This document shows positions 1-8,704 of a stretch of DNA of 64,000 nt, piece by piece. The position numbers were made by a program, and so were the translations under genes. This stretch comes from Acetobacterium woodii (GTDB taxonomy: Bacteria > Bacillota > Clostridia > Eubacteriales > Eubacteriaceae). Within the stretch, counting starts at the first letter, position 1. Each line of letters begins with the position of its first letter. The notes under the pieces are model-generated. The model worked only from the letters and a program-made list of their open reading frames with translations. It did not search any database and was not told where the DNA came from. The stretch spans positions 1-64,000 of the forward strand of contig JACQZP010000005.1 of the NCBI GenBank assembly GCA_016213825.1, given 5' to 3'.

Positions 1-281
1 CGGATGGTATTTCAGTCTGTTTGGGTTATAATATTCAATAAGAAAACCTAAGCGACATGAGCAATCTAGGTGATTGCAAAATTATAACCACGAACAAATG
101 TTGCTTCGATGTCTGTTTTCACGACCAGAAGAATCGCTAAACGAATTTCTTTTGGTTCGCGGGGAGTCGCCAACTACAAGCTTGCTTATGATTGGCTCGT
201 TACCTTCGCGAAAACATCTTTGTGCAAAACAGGCGGCAAAGCTCATGGCAGTTGATTAATCAACGCAATAACGGAGGGGCT
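1..281. other. Leader region upstream of pilC, no convincing gene
   Basis: All three forward frames hit stops within the first 51 bases, so no upstream gene is seen to continue far into the window. A hairpin is visible at about 122-159: the arms 123-133 and 147-158 pair over roughly ten bases with one wobble and a small bulge. I do not recognise a known riboswitch, although pilus operons of Clostridia are often under c-di-GMP riboswitches. The region may be a structured 5' leader or the eroded end of an earlier gene. Confidence 0.35.
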
Positions 282-1466
282 ATGCCTGTTTATAAATATA
301 CAGCCAAAAATTTAGAATCCCAAATTGTCAAGGGCACTATGGAAGCGGGTACACCTGAACTGGTGCGGCGGACCCTGCGGCAGAATAATGAATTTGCCTT
401 GAAAATCCAGGAAGTCCACGAACACCATCAGGTTTACAAAATGAAACCAATGGAAATATCGGATTTTTCGCGCCAGATTGCCAGTATGCTGGCTTCCGGA
501 ATCACCATGATTCGGGCGATCAAGATTATGGAAGAACGGGATATTAAGCCGGCGATCAAAAAAGTTTATGGAACATTGTACCAGGAAATCCAGCGGGGCA
601 ATACATTATCATACGCCATGAAAGAAACCGGTGGTTCCTTTCCGGAACTGCTCATCAACATGTATAAATCGGGAGAGGCCAGCGGCCAGATGGAGGGGAC
701 AGCCCGAAAAATGGCCGACCATTACGAGAAAGAGCACAAACTGAGAGGAAAAATCAAAAGTGCCATGACCTACCCCATGATTCTGTTTATCATAACCATT
801 ATGGTTGTGGTTTTAATTTTCACGCTCATCCTGCCTCAATTTTTTACTCTGTTTGACGGCATCGAATTACCAGCGATTACCAAACTGATGATCAATATCA
901 GCACTTCCATGACTACGTATTGGTATGTTTATTTGATTGGACTGCTCGTGATCATCGCAGGGGCCGCATTTCTTTTAACAGTTCCTGATGTAAAAAGGGC
1001 ACTGGATCAATTCAAATTAAAGATCCCCAAAGTGGGAAAACTGATGAAAATTATTTATACCGCCCGTTTTGCCAGAACCTTGAGTTCTCTTTATTCCAGC
1101 GGTTTAGCAATGATCAACGCATTGACCATCAGCGGTTCGACCATCGGCAATACCTATTTGCAATCCCAGTTTGCTCATGCCATTGAACAGGTGCGAAATG
1201 GGGAACCGCTTTCGGCTTCGATCCAAACCATTCATGGATTTGATGCCAAGCTGGTATCCACCATTTATATTGGCGAAGAATCGGGGAATCTGGATGAAAT
1301 GCTGGAATCGGTGGCTGATGCATTTGACTATGAAGCTGAAATGGCAACGGCTCGACTGGTGACCTTTATTGAACCCATTATGATTATTATTATGGCCGTG
1401 ATTGTTGGCGGAATCATGTTATCAGTAATGCTCCCAATTATGACCTTGTACAAAAATATCGGATAG
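282..1466 (+). CDS. pilC: Type IV pilus inner-membrane platform protein PilC
   Basis: This is the platform protein of type IV pilus or type II secretion machines; it couples the assembly ATPase to pilin extraction from the membrane. The 394-residue protein shows two T2SSF domains (about residues 60-185 and 265-388), each beginning with a conserved block of the FSRQIASMLASG / FARTLSSLYSSG kind. Hydrophobic segments lie near 160-185, 210-235 and 365-390. The start at 282 is chosen because GGAGG stands six bases upstream; a longer reading frame exists but has no ribosome site. The pilM-N fusion follows 11 bases later. The assembly ATPase is not in the window and is probably upstream. Confidence 0.9.
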   Translation: MPVYKYTAKNLESQIVKGTMEAGTPELVRRTLRQNNEFALKIQEVHEHHQVYKMKPMEISDFSRQIASMLASGITMIRAIKIMEERDIKPAIKKVYGTLYQEIQRGNTLSYAMKETGGSFPELLINMYKSGEASGQMEGTARKMADHYEKEHKLRGKIKSAMTYPMILFIITIMVVVLIFTLILPQFFTLFDGIELPAITKLMINISTSMTTYWYVYLIGLLVIIAGAAFLLTVPDVKRALDQFKLKIPKVGKLMKIIYTARFARTLSSLYSSGLAMINALTISGSTIGNTYLQSQFAHAIEQVRNGEPLSASIQTIHGFDAKLVSTIYIGEESGNLDEMLESVADAFDYEAEMATARLVTFIEPIMIIIMAVIVGGIMLSVMLPIMTLYKNIG

Positions 1467-1477
1467 GAAGGATTTTT

Positions 1478-2989
1478 ATGCAGACACTCGTCTATTTTTC
1501 AAATGATGGCATCCAAGTCCTCCAAGGGATGATAAAAGGTGGACATCTTACGATTTCAAATTTTAAAACACTACCAGTGGAGACGGGAGCTCTGATTAAT
1601 GGGGTTATTACCAATGAAGAAGCGGTAAAAGAGACCATTGCCGAGGCCCTCAAAGAAAGCCCCCATCTTTTTAAAAACATGAAACTGGTCATCGATAGCA
1701 GTTTGATTGCTACCAAAAATGTTGAGGTTCCCAAGCTAAAACCAAAGGAACTGGCAGCCGTGGCAGCCACCGAATTTGAAGATACGGCTGGTAATTATGA
1801 TGCATTAGTAGTGGACTATGCCCATATTCCTGGACCGGCTGGTAATAATCTATTTTGTTGCGGTGTTGAAAAACGGGTGTTGGAGTCTTATGTCGCCTTG
1901 TTTGCTAGCCTTAAAATACAGATTAAAAGCATCGATGTGGGATTAAACACCCTGATTCAATATGTTTCAGCAACCAGAGACTATAAGGGCATGACGGTGG
2001 CAATAAACATTCTGGATGGCAAAAATCTGGTCTCGTTACTATTTGAAAACGGCATTTATATTTTTTCGAACCGTTCCCGGTTGCTTTCAGAACGAGGCAC
2101 CGATGCCTTTGCCAATGAACTATCGGGAAAACTATCTTCCCTGATCCAATTTAATAAATCTCAGAAATCAGAATATACCTTGAATATGAGCCTTTATGCC
2201 GGATTGGATGAATATGAATTAAATGGTTTGCGAGCATTGAATTTTGATCCGGATCTCAATTTATTTATTATTCCTCAAACGCCAAATATAAAAAATGGCT
2301 TCGTAATGGATGAATCCTTTAATTTTGGGCGTTTTATTTATCCCATTGCTGGCTTTTTTGCTGGAATAAAACCCATCAATCTTTTTGATGCTTACCGAAA
2401 AAGCAATGTGATCAAAAAAGAACTGCCTTTTGAATATAAGGCTTTAATTTTGCCGGCTGCGATGATCCTGATCTGTCTGTTTGTTTTTGGGGTTTTCTTT
2501 GGGCTGAAATACAGTGCTCAAAAAAGTCTGGAAGAGTCGAATGCTTATATCAGTGATGAAAGCAACCAGGCTGAATACATGCAGGCTAAGGAATTGACGG
2601 ATGAGGTGAGTGGGATTCAAGCTGAAATATCAAACGTTGAAAGCATTAATACGGCAATCGGAACGAATCCTAATTTGACTTCGGATAAACTGTCCCATAT
2701 GGTGACACTGTGCAATGGCGTGATTGCTTTGAATGCGATGGAATATGATGGAACAACTGGAGCCATTCATATATCTGCTACGGCAAACAATGAAAAAGAA
2801 GCGGCCCAGTATATCAAACGATTAAAAGAAACCCAGTACTTTACTCAAGTTGATTACACTGGATATGCTCAGGTGGCCGCTTCAAGTGGACAAACATCCA
2901 CATTCGGAAACACGACCAGCACAGGGGCAACTTCAACGGGTTTTGGTTTTAGTGCAGATGCCTACCTGAAAGCGGGTGATGCACAATGA
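1478..2989 (+). CDS. PilM-PilN fusion protein of the type IV pilus
   Basis: The 503-residue protein joins two parts that are usually separate genes. Residues 1 to about 310 look like PilM, the actin-like cytoplasmic ring protein. A single hydrophobic segment (about 324-347) is followed by an extracytoplasmic coiled-coil and a small alpha/beta domain like PilN. The C terminus is rich in Ser, Thr and Gly. In known systems PilM, PilN and PilO form the alignment subcomplex linking the platform to the outside. The next gene (PilO-like) overlaps it by four bases, so translation is probably coupled. The PilM half is recognised from overall pattern and context; sequence identity to known PilM looks low. 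Confidence 0.7.
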   Translation: MQTLVYFSNDGIQVLQGMIKGGHLTISNFKTLPVETGALINGVITNEEAVKETIAEALKESPHLFKNMKLVIDSSLIATKNVEVPKLKPKELAAVAATEFEDTAGNYDALVVDYAHIPGPAGNNLFCCGVEKRVLESYVALFASLKIQIKSIDVGLNTLIQYVSATRDYKGMTVAINILDGKNLVSLLFENGIYIFSNRSRLLSERGTDAFANELSGKLSSLIQFNKSQKSEYTLNMSLYAGLDEYELNGLRALNFDPDLNLFIIPQTPNIKNGFVMDESFNFGRFIYPIAGFFAGIKPINLFDAYRKSNVIKKELPFEYKALILPAAMILICLFVFGVFFGLKYSAQKSLEESNAYISDESNQAEYMQAKELTDEVSGIQAEISNVESINTAIGTNPNLTSDKLSHMVTLCNGVIALNAMEYDGTTGAIHISATANNEKEAAQYIKRLKETQYFTQVDYTGYAQVAASSGQTSTFGNTTSTGATSTGFGFSADAYLKAGDAQ

Positions 2990-3774
2990 AAAAACTAACC
3001 CAAAGAGAGAAATTATTAATTTATATTTTGGGCTGTTTTCTGATTGGCCTTTTTGGTATCTATTTTGTGATATTGCCAAGCTATCGAAGCTATCAGGTGG
3101 TCAGCGATCAAGCTGCAGAAGCTCAGTTTACCCAGGAATCCATGACAATGGCCATTGATGGGATCCCTTCTACGATGCAGGCCCGAGATGAAGCGACGAC
3201 AAATCTGGCCATTTTAGAAGCACCGTTTCCTCAGAAGCTGACTAATGAAGGTCTGGATATATTGTTGACCCAGTTATGTCTGGACTACAGTTTATCGCCA
3301 AAAGTGTTGTCTATTACTAGTAATGGTATGGCAGGTGTGGCGACATTTACGGCATACACAACAGATGAACAACCTTCGGCAGCGGTTGGCACAGGTAGTA
3401 CGCCAACCACTTCAACAACGAATAATACCAATACCACGGGAACAACCCCAACTGCAAACAGTGCCGCATCACCTGATACAACATCATCAACAGAAACGGC
3501 AGAAACAACCGCACCAACTGGTAGTGCAGAGGCCATAATCGGAGTAGTGAATATGGAACTCACCGGAACCCAGGCTAACTTTTACCGACTACTGGATGCG
3601 GTGGCAGTGCGACCAGATATGATCATTTCAGCTTTCTCAATTACACCAGCAGCTGCAACGACTACTGGATCAACAGCGAGCAGTTCAACTTCCGGTTCAG
3701 GTAGCGCTGCTAAGCTGGATGGCGGTAATATTACCATTAATTTGACTTTTACGGTTTATATGATGGAGAAATAA
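2986..3774 (+). CDS. PilO-like type IV pilus alignment protein
   Basis: This 262-residue protein has a short cytoplasmic N terminus, one membrane segment (about residues 9-29) and an extracytoplasmic region with a coiled-coil followed by an alpha/beta fold, the layout of PilO. An unusual Thr/Ser/Asn-rich linker (about residues 135-185) splits the periplasm-like domain, and a second Ser/Thr/Gly-rich stretch lies near 222-240. Such linkers in surface proteins may be flexible or glycosylated. It overlaps the PilMN gene by four bases (ATGA). Function is inferred from topology and operon position. Confidence 0.65.
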   Translation: MKKLTQREKLLIYILGCFLIGLFGIYFVILPSYRSYQVVSDQAAEAQFTQESMTMAIDGIPSTMQARDEATTNLAILEAPFPQKLTNEGLDILLTQLCLDYSLSPKVLSITSNGMAGVATFTAYTTDEQPSAAVGTGSTPTTSTTNNTNTTGTTPTANSAASPDTTSSTETAETTAPTGSAEAIIGVVNMELTGTQANFYRLLDAVAVRPDMIISAFSITPAAATTTGSTASSSTSGSGSAAKLDGGNITINLTFTVYMMEK

Positions 3775-3879
3775 AGTAATATCTATCAATTGAATTCTGT
3801 CCTCAAATTATCTGGCGAATAGAAACGAAATAACTAGAATTTAGAACTAAAGAAGCGCAAAATTAAGTGGAGGATTACC

Positions 3880-6273
3880 GTGGAGATTAGAATAAAAGAA
3901 AAACTGAAAAATCAAAAAGGTAGTTCCCTGGCGTTTGTTCTAATTATTGGCATGGTTATTTTGATGATGGTTGCTTCACTTCTTGCCGTGGCCAACAGCG
4001 ATTTTACCTTTACGCAACAAACCGTCGAGAGTCGGCAGGCTTATATTGATGCCAAGTCGGTGATTGAGTTTGGTAAGATTGAAATCAAGACTAGAGAAAA
4101 TAATTTAAAACAGCTAAGAGATAAAGTGAACGCTAGCAAAGATGAAGCTGAGTTAAAAACAAATATAACTGCTTTAGAGAATACAATTTCTAATTATGAA
4201 AGTAATCCTGCCGTGATTTATGGTAATGTCGATAATGTCGCTGCAACACTGTCGTTCCAAGGTGGTGCAAATGAATTGGGAAAAGTAATCCTTGAAGAAC
4301 AAGTTGCGGGGACAACAAATACCAGTGGAACGACAAGCTCGCAATCGGCAAACTATATTTTTAAGGTTGAAACCGAAAACTTAAGGCGCTTATTGGACTA
4401 TAAAATTGATTTTGATTATGTTAAAACGACGACAACCGGGACGTCGGGATCATTTGTAATACCGACAGTCCCGCTTGCACCAGTCACACCTACTAATAAG
4501 CCAGCTGATAATAGTGGAATGTGGACAAAGACTGAAATAAATGTAACCAGTTGGCCGACAACTCAATGTATCATTTATGAGAATCCTAATTTAGTATTTA
4601 CGAGCAAAAATAAGGTACTTGATGTGGGTGCAACAGATAAAAGTATCCGGATCGATAAATTTAGCTGGGCGAATGATCCGATTCTTAATCTTAATGCAAA
4701 AAATATCTGCATCAATACAGACATGCCAACAGGTAATACAGAGGGTGCTTCATTTAATATAACCGCTACGGATGAACTCCGCTTTGAGGGTAGCTATAAG
4801 CAAGGGTATAACCAAAATAAAATAAACAAGTTGAAAGCAAAAACCATTATTTTTGAACAAGGCCTTGAAATTGGAAGTAATACTGGAATCGATATTGAGT
4901 GTGAGACCTTGTGGATTAAGGGTGATTTTATTGTTAATACAAACAATAAAGTGATATTAAATCGCATTAAAGCCAAAAACATTATTATCGAAAATGTATC
5001 AAATCAGAAGGATGGAAATCTCACGATTAATGGAGCATCGGTTGTGCAATGGGAAAACCTGGAAAATTTATGGGTTGAAGGCAATTTGAATTTTGATAAC
5101 TGGAGTGCAGCGAATAATATTGAGAATAAAATAAGTGCCAAAAATATTATTATCAATGAAACTCAGAACAATAAAAATGGAGGGTTGAATGTTTCCAGTC
5201 ATTCAAAAATAAATTTGCTGTGTTCAGAAAATCTTTGGGTGAAAAGCATTGATATCGAAACAAATGATTTGAGTTTGGTAAGCAATATCAAAGCAGCGCA
5301 GATTATCATTGATGGAACGAAAAGTAAAAAAGATGGCTCGGTAATTATTGGCGATAAAACGGATGTTATTTGGGACGTCACAAATTATTGGCTGAACGGC
5401 GATATGACGACGAAAAGCACAAAATCAACACAGGAATTCAGGAATATCACTTATTTAAGTGCAGGAAATCTAAATCTGGATGATGACAGCCAGTTGAGCA
5501 TTACAGGGGCTGCCAATAAAAAAAATCATATGGTTGTTGGTGCAATACGGCCAGTAAACAGTAATGATATTCATCTGAATATTTCGAATTTGTGTTCGTT
5601 CACATGTGCCGGATTAGCTTTGAATTGGGATTCTTCACTGGTTTTAGATGCCAGCATAATAAAAATCAATGGCGACTTTAATCTGGACGGAATGAAGTCA
5701 CCGATTGAACTGACTTGTGAATATTTTGACTGTTCGGGAAAAACGACGATAAATAATTTACAAGGTATAATGAATTTTAATCAAAAAAATAATGAACTGA
5801 ATTTAAGGTTTTATGGAGGCTATCAACAAAATAATTCCACAGTCAACATCAACAGCGCTGATAAAGTGATCTTTGGAAGCCCTGGTAATGGAAAAGGCAA
5901 CAGCTATGGTAATGATGGCGATCTTATACTAACGCAATATAACCCCCATACACTAAAACTAAACGTTAAGGCGGATGCCATCTATTTTGACACGAACACG
6001 ATCAATTTTCCGAGTACCCCGGTAGATTTCGTCTTTAGTGGTAAAAACAGTGCCAATACAGCAATTTTTAACATCAAGACGCAGGTGCTGGGCAAAGTGG
6101 GGGACTATACAAATGTCAGTGGAAATACCATTCAGAGTCTACCGGTTACATCGACGACTTATACTGCACCAACCTGGCCTGATCCGCTTAATTGTCCTTG
6201 TACTGGTGGGGGTAGCAGCACGACGGTTACAATAACCGACGGTTTAGAAGAATATTACAAGGGGGGCGTATGA
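3880..6273 (+). CDS. PilX-like pilus-associated protein with repetitive surface domain
   Basis: The 797-residue protein starts at GTG with GGAGG seven bases upstream. Its N terminus (KGSSLAFVLIIGMVILMMV) resembles the PilX class of minor-pilin-like proteins: a short basic lead, a Gly-Ser junction and one long hydrophobic helix. Position +5 after the glycine is Phe, not the Glu of classical prepilins. A coiled-coil follows (about 60-110). The large C-terminal part looks like a right-handed beta-solenoid. LW/YW motifs recur at residues 344, 397, 452 and 503, about every 53 residues, each followed by a block of the AKNIIIxN type and Gly/Lys-rich turns. A pilus-tip adhesin is plausible but not demonstrated. 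It overlaps the next gene by four bases. Confidence 0.6.
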   Translation: MEIRIKEKLKNQKGSSLAFVLIIGMVILMMVASLLAVANSDFTFTQQTVESRQAYIDAKSVIEFGKIEIKTRENNLKQLRDKVNASKDEAELKTNITALENTISNYESNPAVIYGNVDNVAATLSFQGGANELGKVILEEQVAGTTNTSGTTSSQSANYIFKVETENLRRLLDYKIDFDYVKTTTTGTSGSFVIPTVPLAPVTPTNKPADNSGMWTKTEINVTSWPTTQCIIYENPNLVFTSKNKVLDVGATDKSIRIDKFSWANDPILNLNAKNICINTDMPTGNTEGASFNITATDELRFEGSYKQGYNQNKINKLKAKTIIFEQGLEIGSNTGIDIECETLWIKGDFIVNTNNKVILNRIKAKNIIIENVSNQKDGNLTINGASVVQWENLENLWVEGNLNFDNWSAANNIENKISAKNIIINETQNNKNGGLNVSSHSKINLLCSENLWVKSIDIETNDLSLVSNIKAAQIIIDGTKSKKDGSVIIGDKTDVIWDVTNYWLNGDMTTKSTKSTQEFRNITYLSAGNLNLDDDSQLSITGAANKKNHMVVGAIRPVNSNDIHLNISNLCSFTCAGLALNWDSSLVLDASIIKINGDFNLDGMKSPIELTCEYFDCSGKTTINNLQGIMNFNQKNNELNLRFYGGYQQNNSTVNINSADKVIFGSPGNGKGNSYGNDGDLILTQYNPHTLKLNVKADAIYFDTNTINFPSTPVDFVFSGKNSANTAIFNIKTQVLGKVGDYTNVSGNTIQSLPVTSTTYTAPTWPDPLNCPCTGGGSSTTVTITDGLEEYYKGGV

Positions 6274-6671
6274 AAAAACTGCTGAATAATCATCAGGGTA
6301 TTACGCTTATTGAAACGGTAGTTTCTGTTGCGATCATTGCGATAATCGTAGTGACGGTTCTCGGCGCTTTGCTTTATGGACAGAAGATGGTTGTTTTTTC
6401 GGACACAAAGAATGGTGCGGCGACAAAAGCTCAGGAGATTATCGATGATCGAATGAATCAGATAACGACTGGAAGTGCAGACGCTTCTGCACCTTCAAAT
6501 GAAGATACGACTATTGATGGTTATAAGGTAGAAATTGAGTACGCTGAAGCAAACAAAGACAATGACTATATTAATGAAGGATGTAATATTATTGTTCGCG
6601 TTTATTATAACAACAATGCGTCATACACTGAGTTGACGGCATATGCTCTTAAAGGCGGTGTCGGTTTATGA
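6270..6671 (+). CDS. Type IV prepilin-like protein
   Basis: The 133-residue protein has the class III signal peptide of type IV prepilins. A short basic leader ends in Gly, then comes ITLIE with the conserved Glu at +5 and a hydrophobic helix running to about residue 36. The rest is a small polar globular domain. It overlaps both neighbours by four bases, which points to co-translation with the large PilX-like protein and the next prepilin. The most likely role is a minor pilin that primes or caps the fibre (PilV/GspI-like), but the subclass cannot be fixed from sequence alone. Confidence 0.75.
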   Translation: MKKLLNNHQGITLIETVVSVAIIAIIVVTVLGALLYGQKMVVFSDTKNGAATKAQEIIDDRMNQITTGSADASAPSNEDTTIDGYKVEIEYAEANKDNDYINEGCNIIVRVYYNNNASYTELTAYALKGGVGL

Positions 6672-7198
6672 AAAGCCGTATTAGTGGAAACAAAGGTTTT
6701 ACATTGGTGGAATTATTGGTTGCACTCCTGATTACCGGGATTCTTCTTGCGACGATTAGCTCAGTTTTTCTGATGGCTCAGAGAGTTTATCTGCGTGGTG
6801 CGGAGATCTCCTATAAACAAAAGAGTATTACAAATGTCGAGACAGAACTGCAGAATGTACTAGCAATTGCCACTGCGGTTAATAAAAAAAATTTGCCTGC
6901 TCAAAATACTGCAACAAAACATTATTTTAATGTGGGGTTTAATGATAAAGGACAATGTGTAGAGTCGATTGATGGCATAGAATATGTAGTCGATCAAATA
7001 AAGGAAATCAGATTAAGTGCGCCGCAAAAAATAATGAATTATGAGCTTGTTCCAAACAACGAAATGTCAGTTCACAGTGGCGGAATCGTGATGAATAATG
7101 AAGCAAACTTTAATAGTTCACAGAATGATTTCACAAACAAAATCGTTCTAAATCAGGAGACGAAAGGTAGCTATCTTGTTATTGAGTATAACCCGTAA
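6668..7198 (+). CDS. Type IV prepilin-like protein (PilW/GspJ-like)
   Basis: The 176-residue protein has a prepilin peptidase site of the form NKG/FTLVELLVALL with Glu at +5, followed by a hydrophobic helix to about residue 37. The length and position as last gene of a minor-pilin set fit PilW/GspJ-type minor pilins. It starts inside the stop of the preceding gene (ATGA overlap). No terminator is visible directly after it; an eroded prepilin remnant follows about 180 bases later. Confidence 0.72.
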   Translation: MKSRISGNKGFTLVELLVALLITGILLATISSVFLMAQRVYLRGAEISYKQKSITNVETELQNVLAIATAVNKKNLPAQNTATKHYFNVGFNDKGQCVESIDGIEYVVDQIKEIRLSAPQKIMNYELVPNNEMSVHSGGIVMNNEANFNSSQNDFTNKIVLNQETKGSYLVIEYNP

Positions 7199-7380
7199 AA
7201 CTGCCTTGTTGTTTCATTCTCTTGATTTAAAAACTCTGATGATTGATACAAAGGATGAAATTCAACCATCTTGTAATTAGTAATTACGCTGATTAGCAAG
7301 AGTGACGTTAAAATACTGTATTTCGATTTTAGGATATGCAATTCAGAGAAAGGCAGCTTCATAAAAAGAGAGTCGTAAAG

Positions 7381-7743
7381 ATGAGGAATAAAAAAAGTTT
7401 TTACGCTAACCGGGACTATTGTTATCCTGGTGATTTTAGCTATTTTGGTAGTCTTCACTATTCGAACCATGTTGGTTTATATTTCTGGTTCACAAGAAAA
7501 ACTCTGAAATGTTACCCGAATGGATATGGCGTGTTTATTTAAAATATCATTAATCGGAAAAAAATTAAGCCAAAGTAAGGCTGGTTTTGAGTCTTTTGCT
7601 AGAGAAAACTGGGGAGCTTATGATGGTAATAATATTACTAAAATTACGATTGGCTCTAATGTTGAAATGGAGGGCCATGTTTTAAAACAGTCTACACTGT
7701 AGCTGGTGGTGGCGTTGGTACCTATGAAGATATAAGAAGGTGA
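7381..7743 (+). pseudogene. Decayed type IV prepilin gene
   Basis: An ATG at 7381 reads MRNKKSF and then loses frame. In the frame one base later the sequence reads FTLTGTIVILVILAILVVF and then TMLVYISGSQEK before a stop at 7505-7507. This is clearly related to a major-pilin N terminus (GFTLTE...VILAIL...PTMLGYI), but the cleavage-site Gly and the +5 Glu are lost. Further frames at 7520-7702 and to 7743 encode degenerate pieces (for example NNITKITIGSNVEM, then VAGGGVGTYE after another shift) that resemble the C-terminal repeat edge of surface proteins. At least two frameshifts are needed to join the parts. It lies just downstream of the minor-pilin operon, where a pilin gene would be expected. 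Confidence 0.6.
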
Positions 7744-7959
7744 AGGCTGGGAAAAACAATAGCCAAACAAGGATATTCGTAAAAAAATAATTTGTTCAAA
7801 AATACTAATAAGGTTTTATTTCAACACTCAAAAGCAGGAATAACCAGATTGTTTGTGATCAATGAAAACAATGATCTTGCAAAATTTGTAATTTAAAAAA
7901 ACGAGATGACAAAATAATACAGCTTGAACTTAAATAAAACTTACAAAATAAATTTACCA
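7744..7959. other. AT-rich intergenic stretch, no gene seen
   Basis: Nothing with a start codon, ribosome site and sensible length is visible. A short open stretch ending near 7897 (reading ITRLFVINENNDLAKFVI) has no start and may be one more fragment of eroded coding sequence belonging to the preceding pseudogene region. Confidence 0.4.
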
Positions 7960-7988
7960 TTCACAAAAATATGGTCTTGTGCTACACT
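7960..7988 (+). promoter_or_regulatory. Promoter of the ArsD-like gene
   Basis: TTCACA (7960-7965) and TACACT (7983-7988) are separated by 17 bases, and a TG dinucleotide precedes the -10 box (extended -10). The ribosome site AGGAGG and the start at 8028 lie about 35 bases downstream. Confidence 0.55.
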
Positions 7989-8027
7989 GACTACAAATGA
8001 CTAAAACCGAAATATCAGGAGGTAATT

Positions 8028-8459
8028 ATGAAAAAAGTTGAAATATATGAACCAGCTGGCTGTGCCAGCGGTGTTTGCGACCCGATGATTGAAGGCGATT
8101 TAATTCGGCTTGAACGAATGGTAACCGATTTACGGGATCGGGGTGTCTCGGTTTCACGCTATAACGTGATGGATGATGGCCCAGCATTTATGGCCAGCTT
8201 TGTAGTCAAAGAAGCCATTGCCACCAAAGGGATTGATTGCCTGCCGCTGACTATTGTGGACGGTAAAATTGAACTAATGGAAAAGTATCCAACCGATTTT
8301 GCCCTGGCCAAATGGGCTGGACTGCCTTGGAGTGATTTAGAAATTTATGCTGAGCGGGAAAAACGAGACAGTACCGTTTTATTTGGTTATGTTGACGAAG
8401 ACAAGGATAAGGATTGTGATGACAGTGATTGTAGTGGTGATTGCAATAGCTGTGGGTAA
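8028..8459 (+). CDS. ArsD-family metalloid-binding protein
   Basis: The 143-residue protein matches ArsD, the small thioredoxin-fold metallochaperone and weak repressor of arsenic operons. The N terminus IYEPAGCASGVC gives Cys12 and Cys17; the Cys13 of the classical CC motif is Ala here. The middle keeps the LPLTIVDGKI block. The C terminus is extended and ends in an Asp/Cys-rich tail with four cysteines (about 130, 135, 139, 142), which could bind a soft metal. No ArsA, ArsB or ArsR gene is nearby, so it stands alone between its own promoter and terminator. The role may be metal or metalloid sensing or buffering; that is inference. Confidence 0.75.
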   Translation: MKKVEIYEPAGCASGVCDPMIEGDLIRLERMVTDLRDRGVSVSRYNVMDDGPAFMASFVVKEAIATKGIDCLPLTIVDGKIELMEKYPTDFALAKWAGLPWSDLEIYAEREKRDSTVLFGYVDEDKDKDCDDSDCSGDCNSCG

Positions 8460-8487
8460 TTAGGTAAAATTATTCGTAAAAAAATAT

Positions 8488-8513
8488 GAAATGCGAGAGC
8501 ATTTCTTTTTTTT
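8488..8513 (+). terminator. Intrinsic terminator after the ArsD-like gene
   Basis: GAAATGC (8488-8494), loop GAGA, GCATTTC (8499-8505) and a run of eight T. Confidence 0.8.
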
Positions 8514-8632
8514 GCCCAAATATACCACAAAAATTTATTATAGCAATTGTATAATTATTAACAAAGACAATATTAGTGAGCGAATTCTGATCAAACTGCG
8601 AAAAACTGGGAAAAACCCAGCAAATATTTATA

Positions 8633-8661
8633 TTGAAAAAGTTTGTATTTTACTCTAATAA
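8633..8661 (+). promoter_or_regulatory. Promoter of pncB
   Basis: TTGAAA (8633-8638) and TAATAA (8656-8661) with a 17-base spacer, about 45 bases before the pncB start. A small hairpin (CTGGG, five A, CCCAG at 8606-8620) lies just upstream. Confidence 0.5.
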
Positions 8662-8704
8662 AGTGGTAGAATAATATGCAATGTGAAAAGAAGGAGAATT
8701 TAGT

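Noticed and set aside
74-259. 61-residue reading frame before pilC
   Set aside because: No good ribosome site, no recognisable domain, and composition unlike neighbouring proteins.
192-281. Longer N terminus for PilC
   Set aside because: The 30 additional residues do not look like PilC and GGAGG stands before the ATG at 282.
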